22,185 nucleotides of DNA from Bacteroidales bacterium (GCA_016715075.1 JADKBK010000027.1:1-22185), one strand, 5' to 3'. Shown: positions 1 through 8,914, numbered from the stretch's first letter. A program made the numbers and translations. The notes: generated by a model from the sequence alone, not told the origin.

Positions 1-39
1 TAACTTTATAGACGTCGCAAAATCTGATAAGCTGTAAAC

Positions 40-893
40 ATGGCAAATACCGGCAATTCCCTTTCGATTCCACAAATCATAGTTTTTTCAATTCTTATAA
101 TCTGTTTTATATATTTCCGGATCAGGTATTCTGATAATCCGCTTATTAAAAGGAACTTTAAAAAATATCTCTTTCTCCGGAATCTTGACAAGACTTACAA
201 ACCTTATCTGGCTCAATATTTCGTATTCTATAATTCACTTAATATCAAAGATAAACTGGTTTTTGAGAGACGGGTTCAGAAATTTATTGATCTGAAACAA
301 TTTATTCCCCGTGGCGGGATAAAAGGGATTAATCCGGAGATGAAAGTCTTAATTGCCGGGAGTGCAATTCAACTGACATTGGATATCCGAACATTTACTT
401 TGCACATTTCAGGAGGATATTGATATATCCGGATAATTATTACTCAACGATTACCCACAAATATCATAAAGGAGAGGTTAACCGAAGGGGATTAATTGTG
501 CTATCATGGAAAAGCTTCAAGAAAGGTTTCTCAAACCAGACAGATGGTCTTAATTTAGGATTACACGAAATGGCTCATGCACTCAGACTTATAAATATCG
601 TTGAAAATGAGGAGTATGATTTTTATGATCGCGGGATCATGAACGAATTTGATGCTGAAGCTAAATATGAAATAAATAAATTAATCCATTCACCGCAGGA
701 GAAATCTATATTCAGAAAATACGGAACTACCAATATGGATGAATTTTTCTCAGTTGCGATTGAATGCTTTTTCGAAAGGCCATATGAATTTAAACAATAC
801 AACCAAAAGCTTTATATCCTTCTGTCAAAGATATTAAAAGTTGATCCTGACCAGTTATACTCAGAATGCTACACTCATAGCATCGCCTCATAA
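40..893 (+). CDS. MtfA-like zinc metallopeptidase, membrane-anchored, split by a frameshift
   Basis: Zinc-dependent peptidase related to MtfA (the DgsA/Mlc anti-repressor peptidase of enterobacteria). The first part, 40-423, has one hydrophobic helix at about residues 10-28 and then the family's cytoplasmic N-terminal fold. The second part, read in another frame from about 405, carries YPDNYYS, GEVNRRG, the zinc-binding HEMAH (H codon at 564) and the downstream DEFFSVAIECFFERP block that supplies the third ligand region. Frame 1 ends in a TGA at 421. Frame 3 continues the family sequence from LHFRRI into LIYPDNYY, so a single missing base near 403-405 explains the split. The reconstructed length of about 284 residues suits the family. 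Enterobacterial MtfA is soluble, so the membrane helix is a variation. The substrate is unknown here. I am confident of the family, and less sure whether the gene is truly broken or mis-sequenced. Confidence 0.85.
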
Positions 894-1187
894 ACAAGTT
901 ACAGTTAAGAGAGATATAACAGATAATAGAAGCACACGGTTAATGCTAAGATATAATTGATAAACACATTTTATTATTATGTTTACAAAAAGACACGCTA
1001 ACCTGCTCAATTAGGCAGCACGATGATTTGCAAAAAGTACGCAGTAACCCCACTGCCTCCCTGCGGACAAAGCCTAGACAGGGAAATTACCGGCTGCGCA
1101 CCGATGTTTAACGGATGGTGCATCCGGGTAAAACCTGCTAATTTTTATTGCCGTGCAGTTAAGTGTCATAATTTATTAAAAGGAGAA
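894..1187. other. Intergenic region with GC-richer inverted repeats
   Basis: No gene is supported here. An open frame runs from 1023 into the next gene, but its first 55 codons look non-coding (rich in Cys and Pro, and without the signal peptide that follows). The stretch from about 1000 to 1140 is richer in GC than its surroundings. It contains TCCCTG/CAGGGA arms near 1056-1083 and GCACC/GGTGC arms near 1098-1121, so it may form a structured leader or be an old repeat. I could not match it to a known riboswitch. Confidence 0.35.
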
Positions 1188-2356
1188 ATGATGTTACACA
1201 AAAAATTATTCCTTATAGTTTTTGTCCTTTGGGTTAATGCTGGTTTTAGTCAGACCCGGATAGTACCAGAACAACCCAGGTGATTCACTCAAATATTCTT
1301 AATGAAGACCGCACATATCAGATTTATGTGCCTCCAAGTTATCAGTGGGCTTCAGATAGAACCTATCCGGTGCTATTTGTTCTTGATGGTGAGTCTAACT
1401 ATACACATACTGTCGGTTCAGTTAGTTTTCTTTCCTTAAAAGGAGAAATTCCGGAATTAATTATTGTCGCAATTACAAGCACTGTCAGAATTAGAGACTA
1501 TACACAGACGGACTGGAGCACTCATTGGTTTGGTGGGGGAGGTGCAAAAAACTTTAAAAGGTTTCTTTCCGAAGAACTTATTCCGGAAATTGATAAAGAT
1601 TTTCGTACCAATGGCTTCCGTATCCTGTCCGGTCATTCAGCAGCAGGTCAATTCGCTCTGTACGTTTTATCCTCCGGGCCTTCTCTTTTTAATGCTTATT
1701 TCACCATAAGTCCGGAGCTCACATGGGACGATCACCTTCCGCAAAGATCACTTGAGGAATCTTTTATTAAAACAGATAGCTTAAAAGCGTTCCTTTATTT
1801 CGCATGGTCAGATGATTCTGGTGGTGCACTGGAGGACGATATGAAATTAGTTGAGACCCTTAAAACCCGATCTCCCAAAGGATTCCGGTGGATCGGCAGG
1901 GCTTTCCCTGATGAAACACATATAAGTGTTCCATTGCTGGCCCAAATTGACGCATTAAGGCAATTATATGCTGGTTACAGATTCCATGATGATCTTCTTG
2001 ACAAGGGTCTTAAGTTTGCTGAAAAACATTTTCAGAACGTGTCAAAAATAGTGGGATATGAAATACCAATCCCTGAAGATATTATTAACAATCTGGGATA
2101 TGCAGCACTGGAGAATGGAAATATTCAGGAAGCAATTGCATTATTCAAGCGTAACATACAACAGAATCCATATTCTGCAAATGCATTCGATAGCATTACT
2201 GATGCTTATGAAAAAGCAGGAATGTGGAATGAAGCGATGGAATCGTCAGGGAAAGCCGTTGAATTGGTTAATAGGTTTAGTAATCCTAACAGTGAAATTA
2301 TCATAAATCACGCAAAAAAAATCAAAGAGAAAATAGAATCTGATAAATCAAAATAA
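1188..2356 (+). CDS. Secreted alpha/beta-hydrolase esterase (PF00756-like) with TPR tail, frameshifted after the signal peptide
   Basis: Predicted exported esterase of the IroE/Fes/esterase-D type. ATG codons at 1188 and 1191 follow an AGGAG sequence and begin a clear signal peptide ending near GFSQT. That frame stops at 1281-1283. The mature enzyme continues from about 1256-1280 in the next frame (VIHSNILNEDRTYQIYVP), which fits one missing base. The enzyme shows FVLDGE, a nucleophile elbow GHSAAG (Ser codon at 1637), a YFAWSDDSGG loop that may hold the acid, and a DETH segment for the catalytic His. The last 110 residues hold two helical repeats of the TPR kind (NNLGYAALENGNIQEAIALF, then AYEKAGMWNEAMESSGKAVEL), which is common in Bacteroidota members of this family. 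Likely periplasmic and acting on small esters or acyl groups; the substrate is unknown. Confidence 0.85.
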
Positions 2357-2467
2357 GTCCTGCCAGGTCGCAAAACCCGACGTTGACCAGCGCGGGTCAC
2401 AAACTGAACACCCCTCAGTAGTAGCGGCTTCCGGGAAACTCCACATACCACCAGCCGGCCGGCTGGT
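2357..2467. repeat. REP-like intergenic GC-rich inverted repeats
   Basis: Between the esterase and the barrel gene lies a GC-rich patch unlike its AT-rich surroundings. It has GTCG/CGAC arms around CAAAACC at about 2369-2383, ACCCG/CGGGT arms nearby, and a perfect 18-bp palindrome at 2450-2467 (ACCAGCCGGCCGGCTGGT). It may be a repeat relic or a weak terminator for the esterase gene, but no long T tract follows. Confidence 0.45.
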
Positions 2468-2509
2468 TTAATTGTGTGAACAAAGTTCCATTCCATCGTT
2501 AAAGAAAAT

Positions 2510-2516
2510 TATTTTG
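2510..2516 (+). promoter_or_regulatory. Possible Bacteroidota -7 element
   Basis: TATTTTG followed by CTACC lies 38 bases before the ATG at 2555. It is one T short of the Bacteroidota consensus TAnnTTTG. No convincing -33 TTG was seen at the usual distance. Confidence 0.3.
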
Positions 2517-2554
2517 CTACCTTAAACGAATATATCATAATTTAAAAACCCTAT

Positions 2555-3196
2555 ATGAAAAGAATTGCTTTTTTGATTTTAACTTCTTTTTGTTGTCTGA
2601 TGATTTTTGGCCAAAATCCGAAGACTAATCTTGGGCTCGAATTTACTCCAACAATTACATCACTGGCTGTTAAACCATTGAGTGGCAATTATGATCCACG
2701 TATCAGTTTTTCAACCGGATTGAATATTGAAAGATTTTTAAATTCCCAGATCTCTTTAAAAGCAGGTTTGAATTATGAGAGAAAAGGTTCGAGAGGCGAG
2801 TTCTTATTTATTGATGAGTTTGGAAATTTAGTTGGAACCAGGGAGATGAAGATCAATTCTGATTACCTGACATTGCCGGTAATGATTTCATCCTATACTA
2901 AAGGTAAAACCAGATTCTATATGAATGCAGGACCTTTTTTGGGATTCCTGATTAGAAATAAAGCACTATATAGTGCTATAGGTGATCATCCTGAACAGAC
3001 AATCGACATAACTGAAAATATGAAAAGAATCGACCTGGGATTTTCAATAGGTTTTGGATTATATATTCCAATTGGCGACGTTTTGCTGCTTGATTTAGGT
3101 ATAAGAGATAATATGGGATTATTCAATACAAGTAAAGAAGGATCCGTAAAAACAAATTCATATGGTTTTCAGTTGGGACTAAAATATAGTATATGA
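2555..3196 (+). CDS. Outer-membrane beta-barrel protein (PorT/OMP_b-brl_2-like)
   Basis: A protein of 213 residues with a signal peptide (MKRIAFLILTSFCCLMIFGQ). Alternating hydrophobic strands follow: LGLEFTPTITSL, RISFSTGLNIERFL, ISLKAGLNYERKG, SDYLTLPVMISSY, TRFYMNAGPFLGFLI, RIDLGFSIGFGLYI, VLLLDLGIRDNMGLF and YGFQLGLKYSI. The LTLPVMISSY then YMNAGPFLGFLI pairing is typical of small eight-strand barrels in Bacteroidota, and the protein ends with a barrel-like last strand. The gene is intact and has its own possible promoter at 2510. A role in the outer membrane is certain enough, but the function of this family is usually unknown, and I see no partner gene that would define it. Confidence 0.85.
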   Translation: MKRIAFLILTSFCCLMIFGQNPKTNLGLEFTPTITSLAVKPLSGNYDPRISFSTGLNIERFLNSQISLKAGLNYERKGSRGEFLFIDEFGNLVGTREMKINSDYLTLPVMISSYTKGKTRFYMNAGPFLGFLIRNKALYSAIGDHPEQTIDITENMKRIDLGFSIGFGLYIPIGDVLLLDLGIRDNMGLFNTSKEGSVKTNSYGFQLGLKYSI

Positions 3197-3561
3197 TAAT
3201 ATCAAAAGGTGTATAGCCGTCAACCTGATTGTTGATTTGTAATGAAGCGATAAACAAAAGTTTGGGGCTGTGGAGAAAGTCCAAATCCATTTACCGCAAA
3301 GGTCGCAAAGTTATTGCGCAAAGATCGCAAAGGTCATATTATCAATGTTTTTCCTTTGCGAACTTTGCGTTCTCCGTGGCGGGCTTTGCGGTTAAAAAAT
3401 TTAGACCTTTTTCAACAGCCCCGACCTCCAAAATAAGCTATTACATGAATCCTGAGGAACTACAATGCTAACAGCTCAGATTAATTACACTTAAAGTTTG
3501 TGAACATTAAAATATCTGCCAACAAATTAAGTTTATACAATCAGATAGCCCTGACTGATTC
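3197..3561. other. Intergenic region holding a MITE-like element
   Basis: No supported gene. Most of the stretch is the inverted-repeat element at 3264-3422. The open frame crossing it (3229-3471) is made of repeat sequence and is not a credible protein. Confidence 0.6.
3264..3422. repeat. MITE-like element with GGGGCTGT terminal inverted repeats
   Basis: The 159-bp element begins GGGGCTGTGGAGAAAG and ends CTTTTTCAACAGCCCC, the inverse of GGGGCTGTTGAAAAAG. Inside, the left arm ACCGCAAAGGTCGCAAAG mirrors the right arm CTTTGCGAACTTTGCG...CTTTGCGGT, so the whole element can fold into a long imperfect hairpin. There is no transposase and no obvious target duplication. The GGGGCTGT tip resembles ends of IS5/IS1182-type elements. 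Part of the right arm recurs at 19914-19935. Confidence 0.7.
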
Positions 3562-3885
3562 ATGAACAGACTCTTCCTTCCTTATAATAAAACCATTCTG
3601 AAGACAAATATTATTTTATCATTTGTTCTTACCTTGATGTCGAGCTTAGCTATTCTTACCAAGGAATCATCTCACTCTATTCTATATCTCACCGTAGCAT
3701 TTTATATTTTCTGGATAATGACAGGAGGCTTCCTGCTGTCTGTATTCTACTTTGAAATTTCAAGAAGAAATGAGTACTACTTTTATTATAATCTTGGCAT
3801 TAGCAAAGTCAGACTACTCCTGATTGCTTATGCTCTCCATCTGATATTCATTTTACCATTACTTTTTATTTTACGATATGTCTAG
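3562..3885 (+). CDS. Small membrane subunit of an ABC-type pair
   Basis: A protein of 107 residues with three or four hydrophobic helices (about 15-33, 40-65 and 85-105) joined by a conserved-looking polar stretch, EISRRNEYYFYYNLGISKVR. Its stop codon overlaps the start of the ATPase gene (ATGTCTAG at 3878-3885), so the two are translationally coupled and almost surely work together. It is far smaller than an ordinary ABC permease. It may be the whole membrane partner, acting as an oligomer, or a regulator that the ATPase docks on. I recognise the pair as something that recurs in Bacteroidota but know of no assigned function. Confidence 0.7.
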   Translation: MNRLFLPYNKTILKTNIILSFVLTLMSSLAILTKESSHSILYLTVAFYIFWIMTGGFLLSVFYFEISRRNEYYFYYNLGISKVRLLLIAYALHLIFILPLLFILRYV

Positions 3886-4545
3886 CCTTCTTGAGGTCGA
3901 TAGTATTCGCAAAGCTTTTGGTGACAAACAAGTTCTGACTGACATTGCTCTGAAATGCCAGTCTGGCGATATTATCGGTCTGCTTGGAAGAAACGGATCA
4001 GGTAAATCAACTCTGCTCTGAAAATAATCTTCGGAACTCTTTTTACTGATTATAAATTTATAAGGATCAATGATAAAATCCTGGACCGGCCTTTTAAAAC
4101 AAAAAAGATAATCACTTATCTCTGCCAGGACAATTTCTTACCCAAAAATCTAACTGTAAAACAAGTTGTTGAGATTTACTCAGCTGATTTGGACAGGAAT
4201 GAAATTCTTGACGATGAAGTTTTTACAAAAGTACTGGATACTAAGATCCGATATCTTTCCGGTGGAGAATCAAGATACCTGGAAGTAAAACTTTTGTTAA
4301 ACCTTGAGTCCTTGTTTGTACTCCTGGACGAACCATTTAATGGAATTTCTCCCCTGCATATTGAGAAGGTGAAAACTATGATTCTGGATAAGTCGGCAGA
4401 GAAGGGAATTATCCTGACAGACCACGACTACCGGAATGTCCTTGATGTTGCAAACAAGTATTATCTGCTTTTCGATGGAGGACTGAAACCTATTAAAACA
4501 AAAAAAGACCTGATTGACTGGGGTTATATTCCGGATAACAGATAA
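3878..4545 (+). CDS. ABC transporter ATP-binding protein, frameshifted at Walker A
   Basis: ABC ATPase of about 222 residues. Read from the ATG at 3878 it has an A-loop region, then Walker A GRNGSGKST ending near 4012, and a TGA at 4019. The protein then continues one frame back from about 4018 (LKIIFGTL), which fits one missing base in CTGCTCTG. Downstream are a Q-loop (LCQDNFLP), the signature LSGGE, Walker B (LFVLLDEPFNG) and the H-loop (ILTDHDYRNV), followed by the short C-terminus ending near WGYIP. All catalytic motifs are present, so the protein is probably functional if the frameshift is an error. The single overlapping membrane partner upstream and the LptB-like size suggest an ABC motor for an unknown substrate or for a regulatory task. 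Confidence 0.85.
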
Positions 4546-4614
4546 TATGGTAAACCTGAATTATCGGTCATAGTCATTATTCTCAGTTAGATAAATGGAT
4601 ATCAGGTAATTTGG

Positions 4615-4653
4615 AAAAATGTGGTTTTTAGCCTTACCACTGATTACATTTTT
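4615..4653 (+). promoter_or_regulatory. Inverted repeat just before the start at 4658
   Basis: AAAAATGT at 4615-4622 pairs perfectly with ACATTTTT at 4646-4653, and inside it GTGGT pairs with ACCAC. The right arm ends in five T, so it could end transcription after the ABC gene. It also lies 4 bases from the next ATG and could instead affect translation. Confidence 0.35.
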
Positions 4654-4657
4654 ATAA

Positions 4658-5074
4658 ATGGACAAATTCAAGGAAAAAGAATACCCTGTAAAATCCGGAC
4701 TTTATAGCCCTGAACAATTGTTCATTACGTCTGCAATAGGGGGCCCTGCCATCGCTGGTTTTATAATATCATGTAATCTTTGGGCCAGAGATAAGAGATT
4801 ATTAGCACTCGTTCCTGTCATACCAGGACTGATTTTGGGGCTTGTTATAGTGCTTCTTATAGATTCAATTGCTCATTTCTGGAGTTCAAATTATCCTCAT
4901 TTCATGACATCACCGGTGTTGAAGCATATTGTGGCATTTTCCTTATATTTTCTCCTCCTTACTTTATTTGCCGTTATCATCAGGTTTATTCTCAACAGGA
5001 AAATTAAGATGAAGATTTTCATTTTTCCCGAAATTGAGACTTCGTTTTTCATGCCAGAAAGAGCTATCCGGTAA
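4658..5074 (+). CDS. Small membrane protein of unknown function
   Basis: The open frame codes for 138 residues. It starts with a polar segment (MDKFKEKEYPVKSGLYSPEQ), then three or more hydrophobic helices at about residues 21-40, 48-68 and 85-112, followed by the basic stretch ILNRKIK. I do not recognise the family. The last 22 codons probably belong to the next gene: the ATG at 5009 lies in the same frame and opens the metallophosphoesterase. One missing A in the AAAA run near 4998 would end this protein at the TAA at 5005, directly before that ATG. The true length would then be about 116 residues. It probably forms an operon with the metallophosphoesterase. Confidence 0.6.
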   Translation: MDKFKEKEYPVKSGLYSPEQLFITSAIGGPAIAGFIISCNLWARDKRLLALVPVIPGLILGLVIVLLIDSIAHFWSSNYPHFMTSPVLKHIVAFSLYFLLLTLFAVIIRFILNRKIKMKIFIFPEIETSFFMPERAIR

Positions 5075-6285
5075 TAATTATCAGCTTCATCTATTTACTC
5101 ACAGTTTTCACATTTAATATATATTTAATCATTGCTCTTCCGTTCTACCTGTTTACTCATATTTATTGCTATAATTTAATCCATAAGTCATTTGGAAACA
5201 TCAAAATAGCAAAGTCTGTACTGGTAACTATTGTAATTCTTGCCTGCCTTTTGCCATTAACAGATGCGACCGGGCAGATAATTTATAGCTATGGGAACCT
5301 GAGATTAATATCTTTTACTTATTTGAATTTAATAATAGGCTATTACGCAATTTTTGTGTTTTATGTATTCTTGCTTATTACCGGATTCTATATCTTGTTG
5401 GGCATTAACCGATTAATAAGGATTGTCCCGGAAAGTATACTTAAAAGCAAAACCTTAGTACATGCTGCAATATTTCTGACCCTGGTATATGGAGTCAGCA
5501 TCTTAATAATCGGAACTCATAACAATAACAATCCTGTTATTAGCAGATTTTATATAACAGTACCAAAAAAATCCACCACTCTAAAATCCTTAAAAGTTAT
5601 AAGTATCAGCGATCTTCATTTAAAAAATTTAACCAGCACTGTCTTCCTGAAAAGGCTTGTGGATAAAGTTCGTTTAGAAAATCCGGACATTATTTTTATG
5701 CCGGGAGACTTAGTCGAAACCTATGGAAATACGAATGAATCAAGGCTTAATGAATTTATTGGAATATTGAAAGATATAAAATCTGTATATGGCATATATG
5801 CAGTGAGAGGAAACCACGATTTACCGCAAAAGAATGTGGCAGATAAAATTGGTTTTAATAAGCGCTTAGGCATTACGATGCTGTCAGATTCGTTAATAGA
5901 TCTGGAAAGCAGGATTTATATTATAGGACTGGATTACCGTGGTAATAATGAAAAAAGACCAATCGATTCGCTCTTAAAGCAAAGGACAAAAGATCTTCCT
6001 GTAGTACTTCTGGATCATGCGCCATATTGTCTCGAAGATGCTATAAGAAACAATATTGATGTTCAATTATCAGGGCATACGCATTATGGGCAGATATGGC
6101 CATTTAATTATCTCACAGAAGCGGTATATGATCTTGCATGGGGCTACAAAAAAGTTGATAATACGAATATTTTTGTCTCATGCGGGGTTCAGGATGCTAT
6201 CCTGCCGGGGAGACAAGATTTGAGTATACCAGTTAGAACCGGAAGTGTTTCGGAAATTATAGAAATAAATATTGATTTCAGGTAA
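5009..6285 (+). CDS. Membrane-anchored metallophosphoesterase (calcineurin-like)
   Basis: Two-metal phosphoesterase with an N-terminal membrane domain. The motifs are in order: SISDLHL (DxH), MPGDLVE (GD), VRGNHDLP (GNHD), VVLLDHAPY and SGHTHYGQIWP (GHTH). All metal ligands are present. The clean open frame has its first usable start at TTG 5251. However, coding sequence with two further helices (from FVFHARKSYP on) extends upstream in the same frame to 5038. The ATG at 5009 (MKIFIFP) joins it after a one-base shift near 5033-5041. The full protein would have about 425 residues with four or five helices before the enzyme domain, similar to YkuE/YaeI-type enzymes. The substrate could be a lipid phosphate or nucleotide at the membrane, but I cannot tell which. 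Confidence 0.8.
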
Positions 6286-6683
6286 TATTAATTATTTGAT
6301 TTAAGTATAGATACCAGACTGTCTGACAGATACGTGTCTTCGTCTTCAGATGAATCCTGCTATCACGGAGCAATTGCAAAAAAGGCATGATGATGTTTGC
6401 CATCCTGCACATTTTTCCTGTCATTCGCTTAACAGTAATCATTTAGGGGGGCAAAGCAGACTGAACTGCAGGAAACGTATCGGAGGATGGTGCCATTAAC
6501 GCTTTCTGTTCATACCTGTTGTCTATTTCATTCAGGCAGTGTAACTTTTATATCGGCTCTTATCAAACTACGCCTTACTGACAGATTTCATTTATTTATT
6601 AAGCCGATTGCAATTGGTAAAAGCCTGCCAGTGGGTAAATAGAAATTAAAATGAATATAGTAAATTACGAACCATAAATTCAA
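6286..6683. other. Intergenic region without recognised gene
   Basis: About 400 bases. I found only a short CTGTC-T-GACAG inverted repeat near 6320, just after the phosphoesterase stop, and a six-base G run near 6450. No frame gives a credible protein, even allowing for frameshifts. Confidence 0.5.
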
Positions 6684-6731
6684 ATGAAGCGTTTTTCAAA
6701 TATATCAATCATACAAAAGGGAGGGCGAATT

Positions 6732-7817
6732 ATGCTGATTATATTTTCTTTCCTGTTGGTTTGCATACTTATCCTTTCAGGAGTTCTTTTGGTATACAGT
6801 CCGGGAAAAGCCAAGCCATTTTTAGATGAAAGCGGAAAACCTCTTGCCGGAAGCATTTCAGAAAAGATTTTTATCGATATCAATGGAGTAAGGCAGGGCA
6901 TGTTTATCAAAAGCAAAAATTCAGACAACCCTGTGCTTCTCTACCTTCATGGCGGCATGCCTGACTACTTTCTTTCTGAAAAATATCCGACAGGACTTGA
7001 AGACTATTTCACAATGGTATGGTGGGAACAGCGTGGCTCAGGACTCTCTTACAGCAAAGCGATTCCTACAGGGACAGTGACGCCTGAACAAATAATTTCA
7101 GATACGAAGGAGGTCACAGATTATCTTCGCAAACGGTTTGGAAAGGAAAAGATCTACCTGATGGGACATTCTGGTGGGACATTCATCGGCATTCAGACGG
7201 CAGCTATTTATCCTGAATTATACATCGCTTATCTTGGTGTTGCCCAGATTTCAAATCAGCTACAATCGGAGAAGCTTGCATATGATTTTATGCTTGGACA
7301 ATTCCGGGATAAAGGAGATTTAAAAATGGTAAAGAAACTGGAAGCTTCCCCTGTAACACTGGCAAACGGCACACCTCCTGCTTATGCTGCTATTAGGGAT
7401 GTCGCAATGCACAGTCTGGGCATCGGCACAACCCACGATATGACATCGGTGATCAGCGGGATCTTCTTTCCATCGCTGAAATGCAGGGAATATACCTTCT
7501 CAGAAAAGATAAATATGTGGGTTGGCAAGTCGCGCACAGGCATAAGTATTGTCTGGACAGACGTCATGGCCACTGATCTCTCAGAAAAAGTGACAGAACT
7601 TAAGATCCCGGTATATCTTTTTGAAGGAGCATATGACTATACCTGTTCTTCTGCAGAGGCAAAAAGCTATTTTGAGAAACTCAAAGCACCGGTGAAGGGT
7701 TTTTACCTCTTTGAAAAATCCGCTCACAGTCCATTTTTTGAGGAACCTGATAAAATGCAGAAAATAGTAAGGGAGGATGTTCTGGAAGGAGTTAATAATC
7801 TTGCGGATATAAAATAG
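6732..7817 (+). CDS. Alpha/beta hydrolase with N-terminal membrane anchor or signal
   Basis: An intact hydrolase of about 361 residues. I chose the ATG at 6732 because a GGGAGGG lies just before it and it opens directly into a hydrophobic segment (MLIIFSFLLVCILILSGVLL). An in-frame ATG at 6684 would add 16 polar residues. The fold is seen in LLYLHGGMPDYF (oxyanion loop), WWEQRGSGLSYS, the nucleophile elbow LMGHSGGTF (Ser near residue 147), YLFEGAYDYTC (acid) and KSAHSPFFEEP (His). The HGG...DQRG-like layout is that of the proline iminopeptidase/epoxide hydrolase type. With the leader it should act in the periplasm or at the inner membrane. The substrate is unknown, and no neighbour points to a pathway. 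Confidence 0.85.
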   Translation: MLIIFSFLLVCILILSGVLLVYSPGKAKPFLDESGKPLAGSISEKIFIDINGVRQGMFIKSKNSDNPVLLYLHGGMPDYFLSEKYPTGLEDYFTMVWWEQRGSGLSYSKAIPTGTVTPEQIISDTKEVTDYLRKRFGKEKIYLMGHSGGTFIGIQTAAIYPELYIAYLGVAQISNQLQSEKLAYDFMLGQFRDKGDLKMVKKLEASPVTLANGTPPAYAAIRDVAMHSLGIGTTHDMTSVISGIFFPSLKCREYTFSEKINMWVGKSRTGISIVWTDVMATDLSEKVTELKIPVYLFEGAYDYTCSSAEAKSYFEKLKAPVKGFYLFEKSAHSPFFEEPDKMQKIVREDVLEGVNNLADIK

Positions 7818-8032
7818 CCATGAAATTAAATTTCCTCTCATTATCTGTATTATAATTGGATATGCGGTATTGACAATTCATGATTCAACCAGGCATTTTA
7901 AGATTACACAGGCAATCCATGGCAATCTTTTCGAAACAAGATAATTACCATCTGTTGCACCACAATGGAGATAGCAGATGACTGACTGCCAACACCGATG
8001 AAGTGACAATTAAACCTTAATAAAAAAATATA
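7818..8032. other. Short intergenic region
   Basis: No gene. Near 7984 is ACTGCCAACACCG, which in reverse resembles the 14-base repeat found at 15247 and 22112, with one gap and one mismatch. Confidence 0.35.
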
Positions 8033-8914
8033 ATGAAACAAAGTTCAATTTTAATAATCGCTGGCATAATGGCATTAAGTTCATGTGCACCAAAGATTTC
8101 AACAACAGTAAATAAGAATTATCCGGCACTTGATTATCGTGAGGAGGTAATGGTATTTGGACTTCAGGATTCTGTTCCGGCTAATTCTGAAGTACTTGGT
8201 GTAATAAAAGTAGGTGATCCGGGTTTTGCATCTGATTGTGGCTGGGATGTTGTAATTGATAAAGCTAAAATTGAAGCCCGAAAAGCAGGTGGTAATGCAA
8301 TTAAAATTACTGAACATATTCCACCAAGCGCTTTAGGTAGTTCATGCCATAGGATTACAGCAAAGATTTTAAAAGTTGAGAATTCTGTTTTAAAACCTGC
8401 TGCTGCAATTGTCGATAGTTCCTTGCTGAATGCTGATTATGCAATATTGCATATTTACAGGTACGGTGGAGTAGGAGCATTAGTTAGTTATGATCTGCAT
8501 TTGGGAGATACAGTTATCTGCAGAGTAAGCAATAAATGGAAAAAAAGTATCAAAATCAGAAAAGACGGATTGAATACCCTCTGGGCAAAAACTGAAGCTA
8601 AAGAAGAATTACCTGTTAATATCAAATTTGGAACTGAGTATTATATCCGCTGCAGTGTAACAATGGGTGCCTTTGTTGGCCGGCCAAAATTAGAACTTGT
8701 TAGTAATTCGACAGGAAAGGCTGAATATCAGTCCGTTAAGCCAAGCAAAGCAAATAAACGGGATTTGATCACATTGAATGACGGTCGGGAAATTGAATGT
8801 ATTATAAACAGTGAAGATTCCGATAATGTCTATTTTACTATTTTCAAAAATGAAAAGGAGTTAAAAACACAAATGAACAGAACAAAAATTAAAAGTATAC
8901 AAAGAAGTGAATAA
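8033..8914 (+). CDS. Lipoprotein of unknown function with C-terminal small beta domain
   Basis: A protein of 293 residues. The signal peptide ends in a lipobox (MALSSCAP), so it should be a lipid-anchored envelope protein. The first half carries a conserved-looking block, CGWDVVIDKAKIEARKAGGN, reminiscent of short lipoprotein domains in which a Cys/Trp-rich loop precedes an 'AR-AGGNAI' helix. The middle part (YAILHIYRYGGVGALVSYDLHLGD) looks like a beta-sandwich repeat. The last 50 residues, beginning DLITLNDGREIEC, resemble the first 50 residues of the mature next protein. The next gene starts 17 bases downstream, so the two form an operon and probably act together. I recognise no enzyme motif. 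Confidence 0.75.
   Translation: MKQSSILIIAGIMALSSCAPKISTTVNKNYPALDYREEVMVFGLQDSVPANSEVLGVIKVGDPGFASDCGWDVVIDKAKIEARKAGGNAIKITEHIPPSALGSSCHRITAKILKVENSVLKPAAAIVDSSLLNADYAILHIYRYGGVGALVSYDLHLGDTVICRVSNKWKKSIKIRKDGLNTLWAKTEAKEELPVNIKFGTEYYIRCSVTMGAFVGRPKLELVSNSTGKAEYQSVKPSKANKRDLITLNDGREIECIINSEDSDNVYFTIFKNEKELKTQMNRTKIKSIQRSE

Noticed and set aside
40..423. Programmed frameshifting in the MtfA-like gene
   Set aside because: No slippery heptamer or downstream pseudoknot was seen, and many other genes in the window have similar one-base breaks.
1000..1180. Possible cobalamin riboswitch
   Set aside because: A CCACTGCC-like string is present, but the other conserved boxes were not found on either strand.
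1023..1187. Open frame upstream of the esterase signal peptide
   Set aside because: It has no protein-like character; the credible start is the signal peptide at 1188/1191 after AGGAG.
3229..3471. 80-residue open frame
   Set aside because: It consists of MITE repeat sequence (repeated CGCAAAG units) and has no homologous look.
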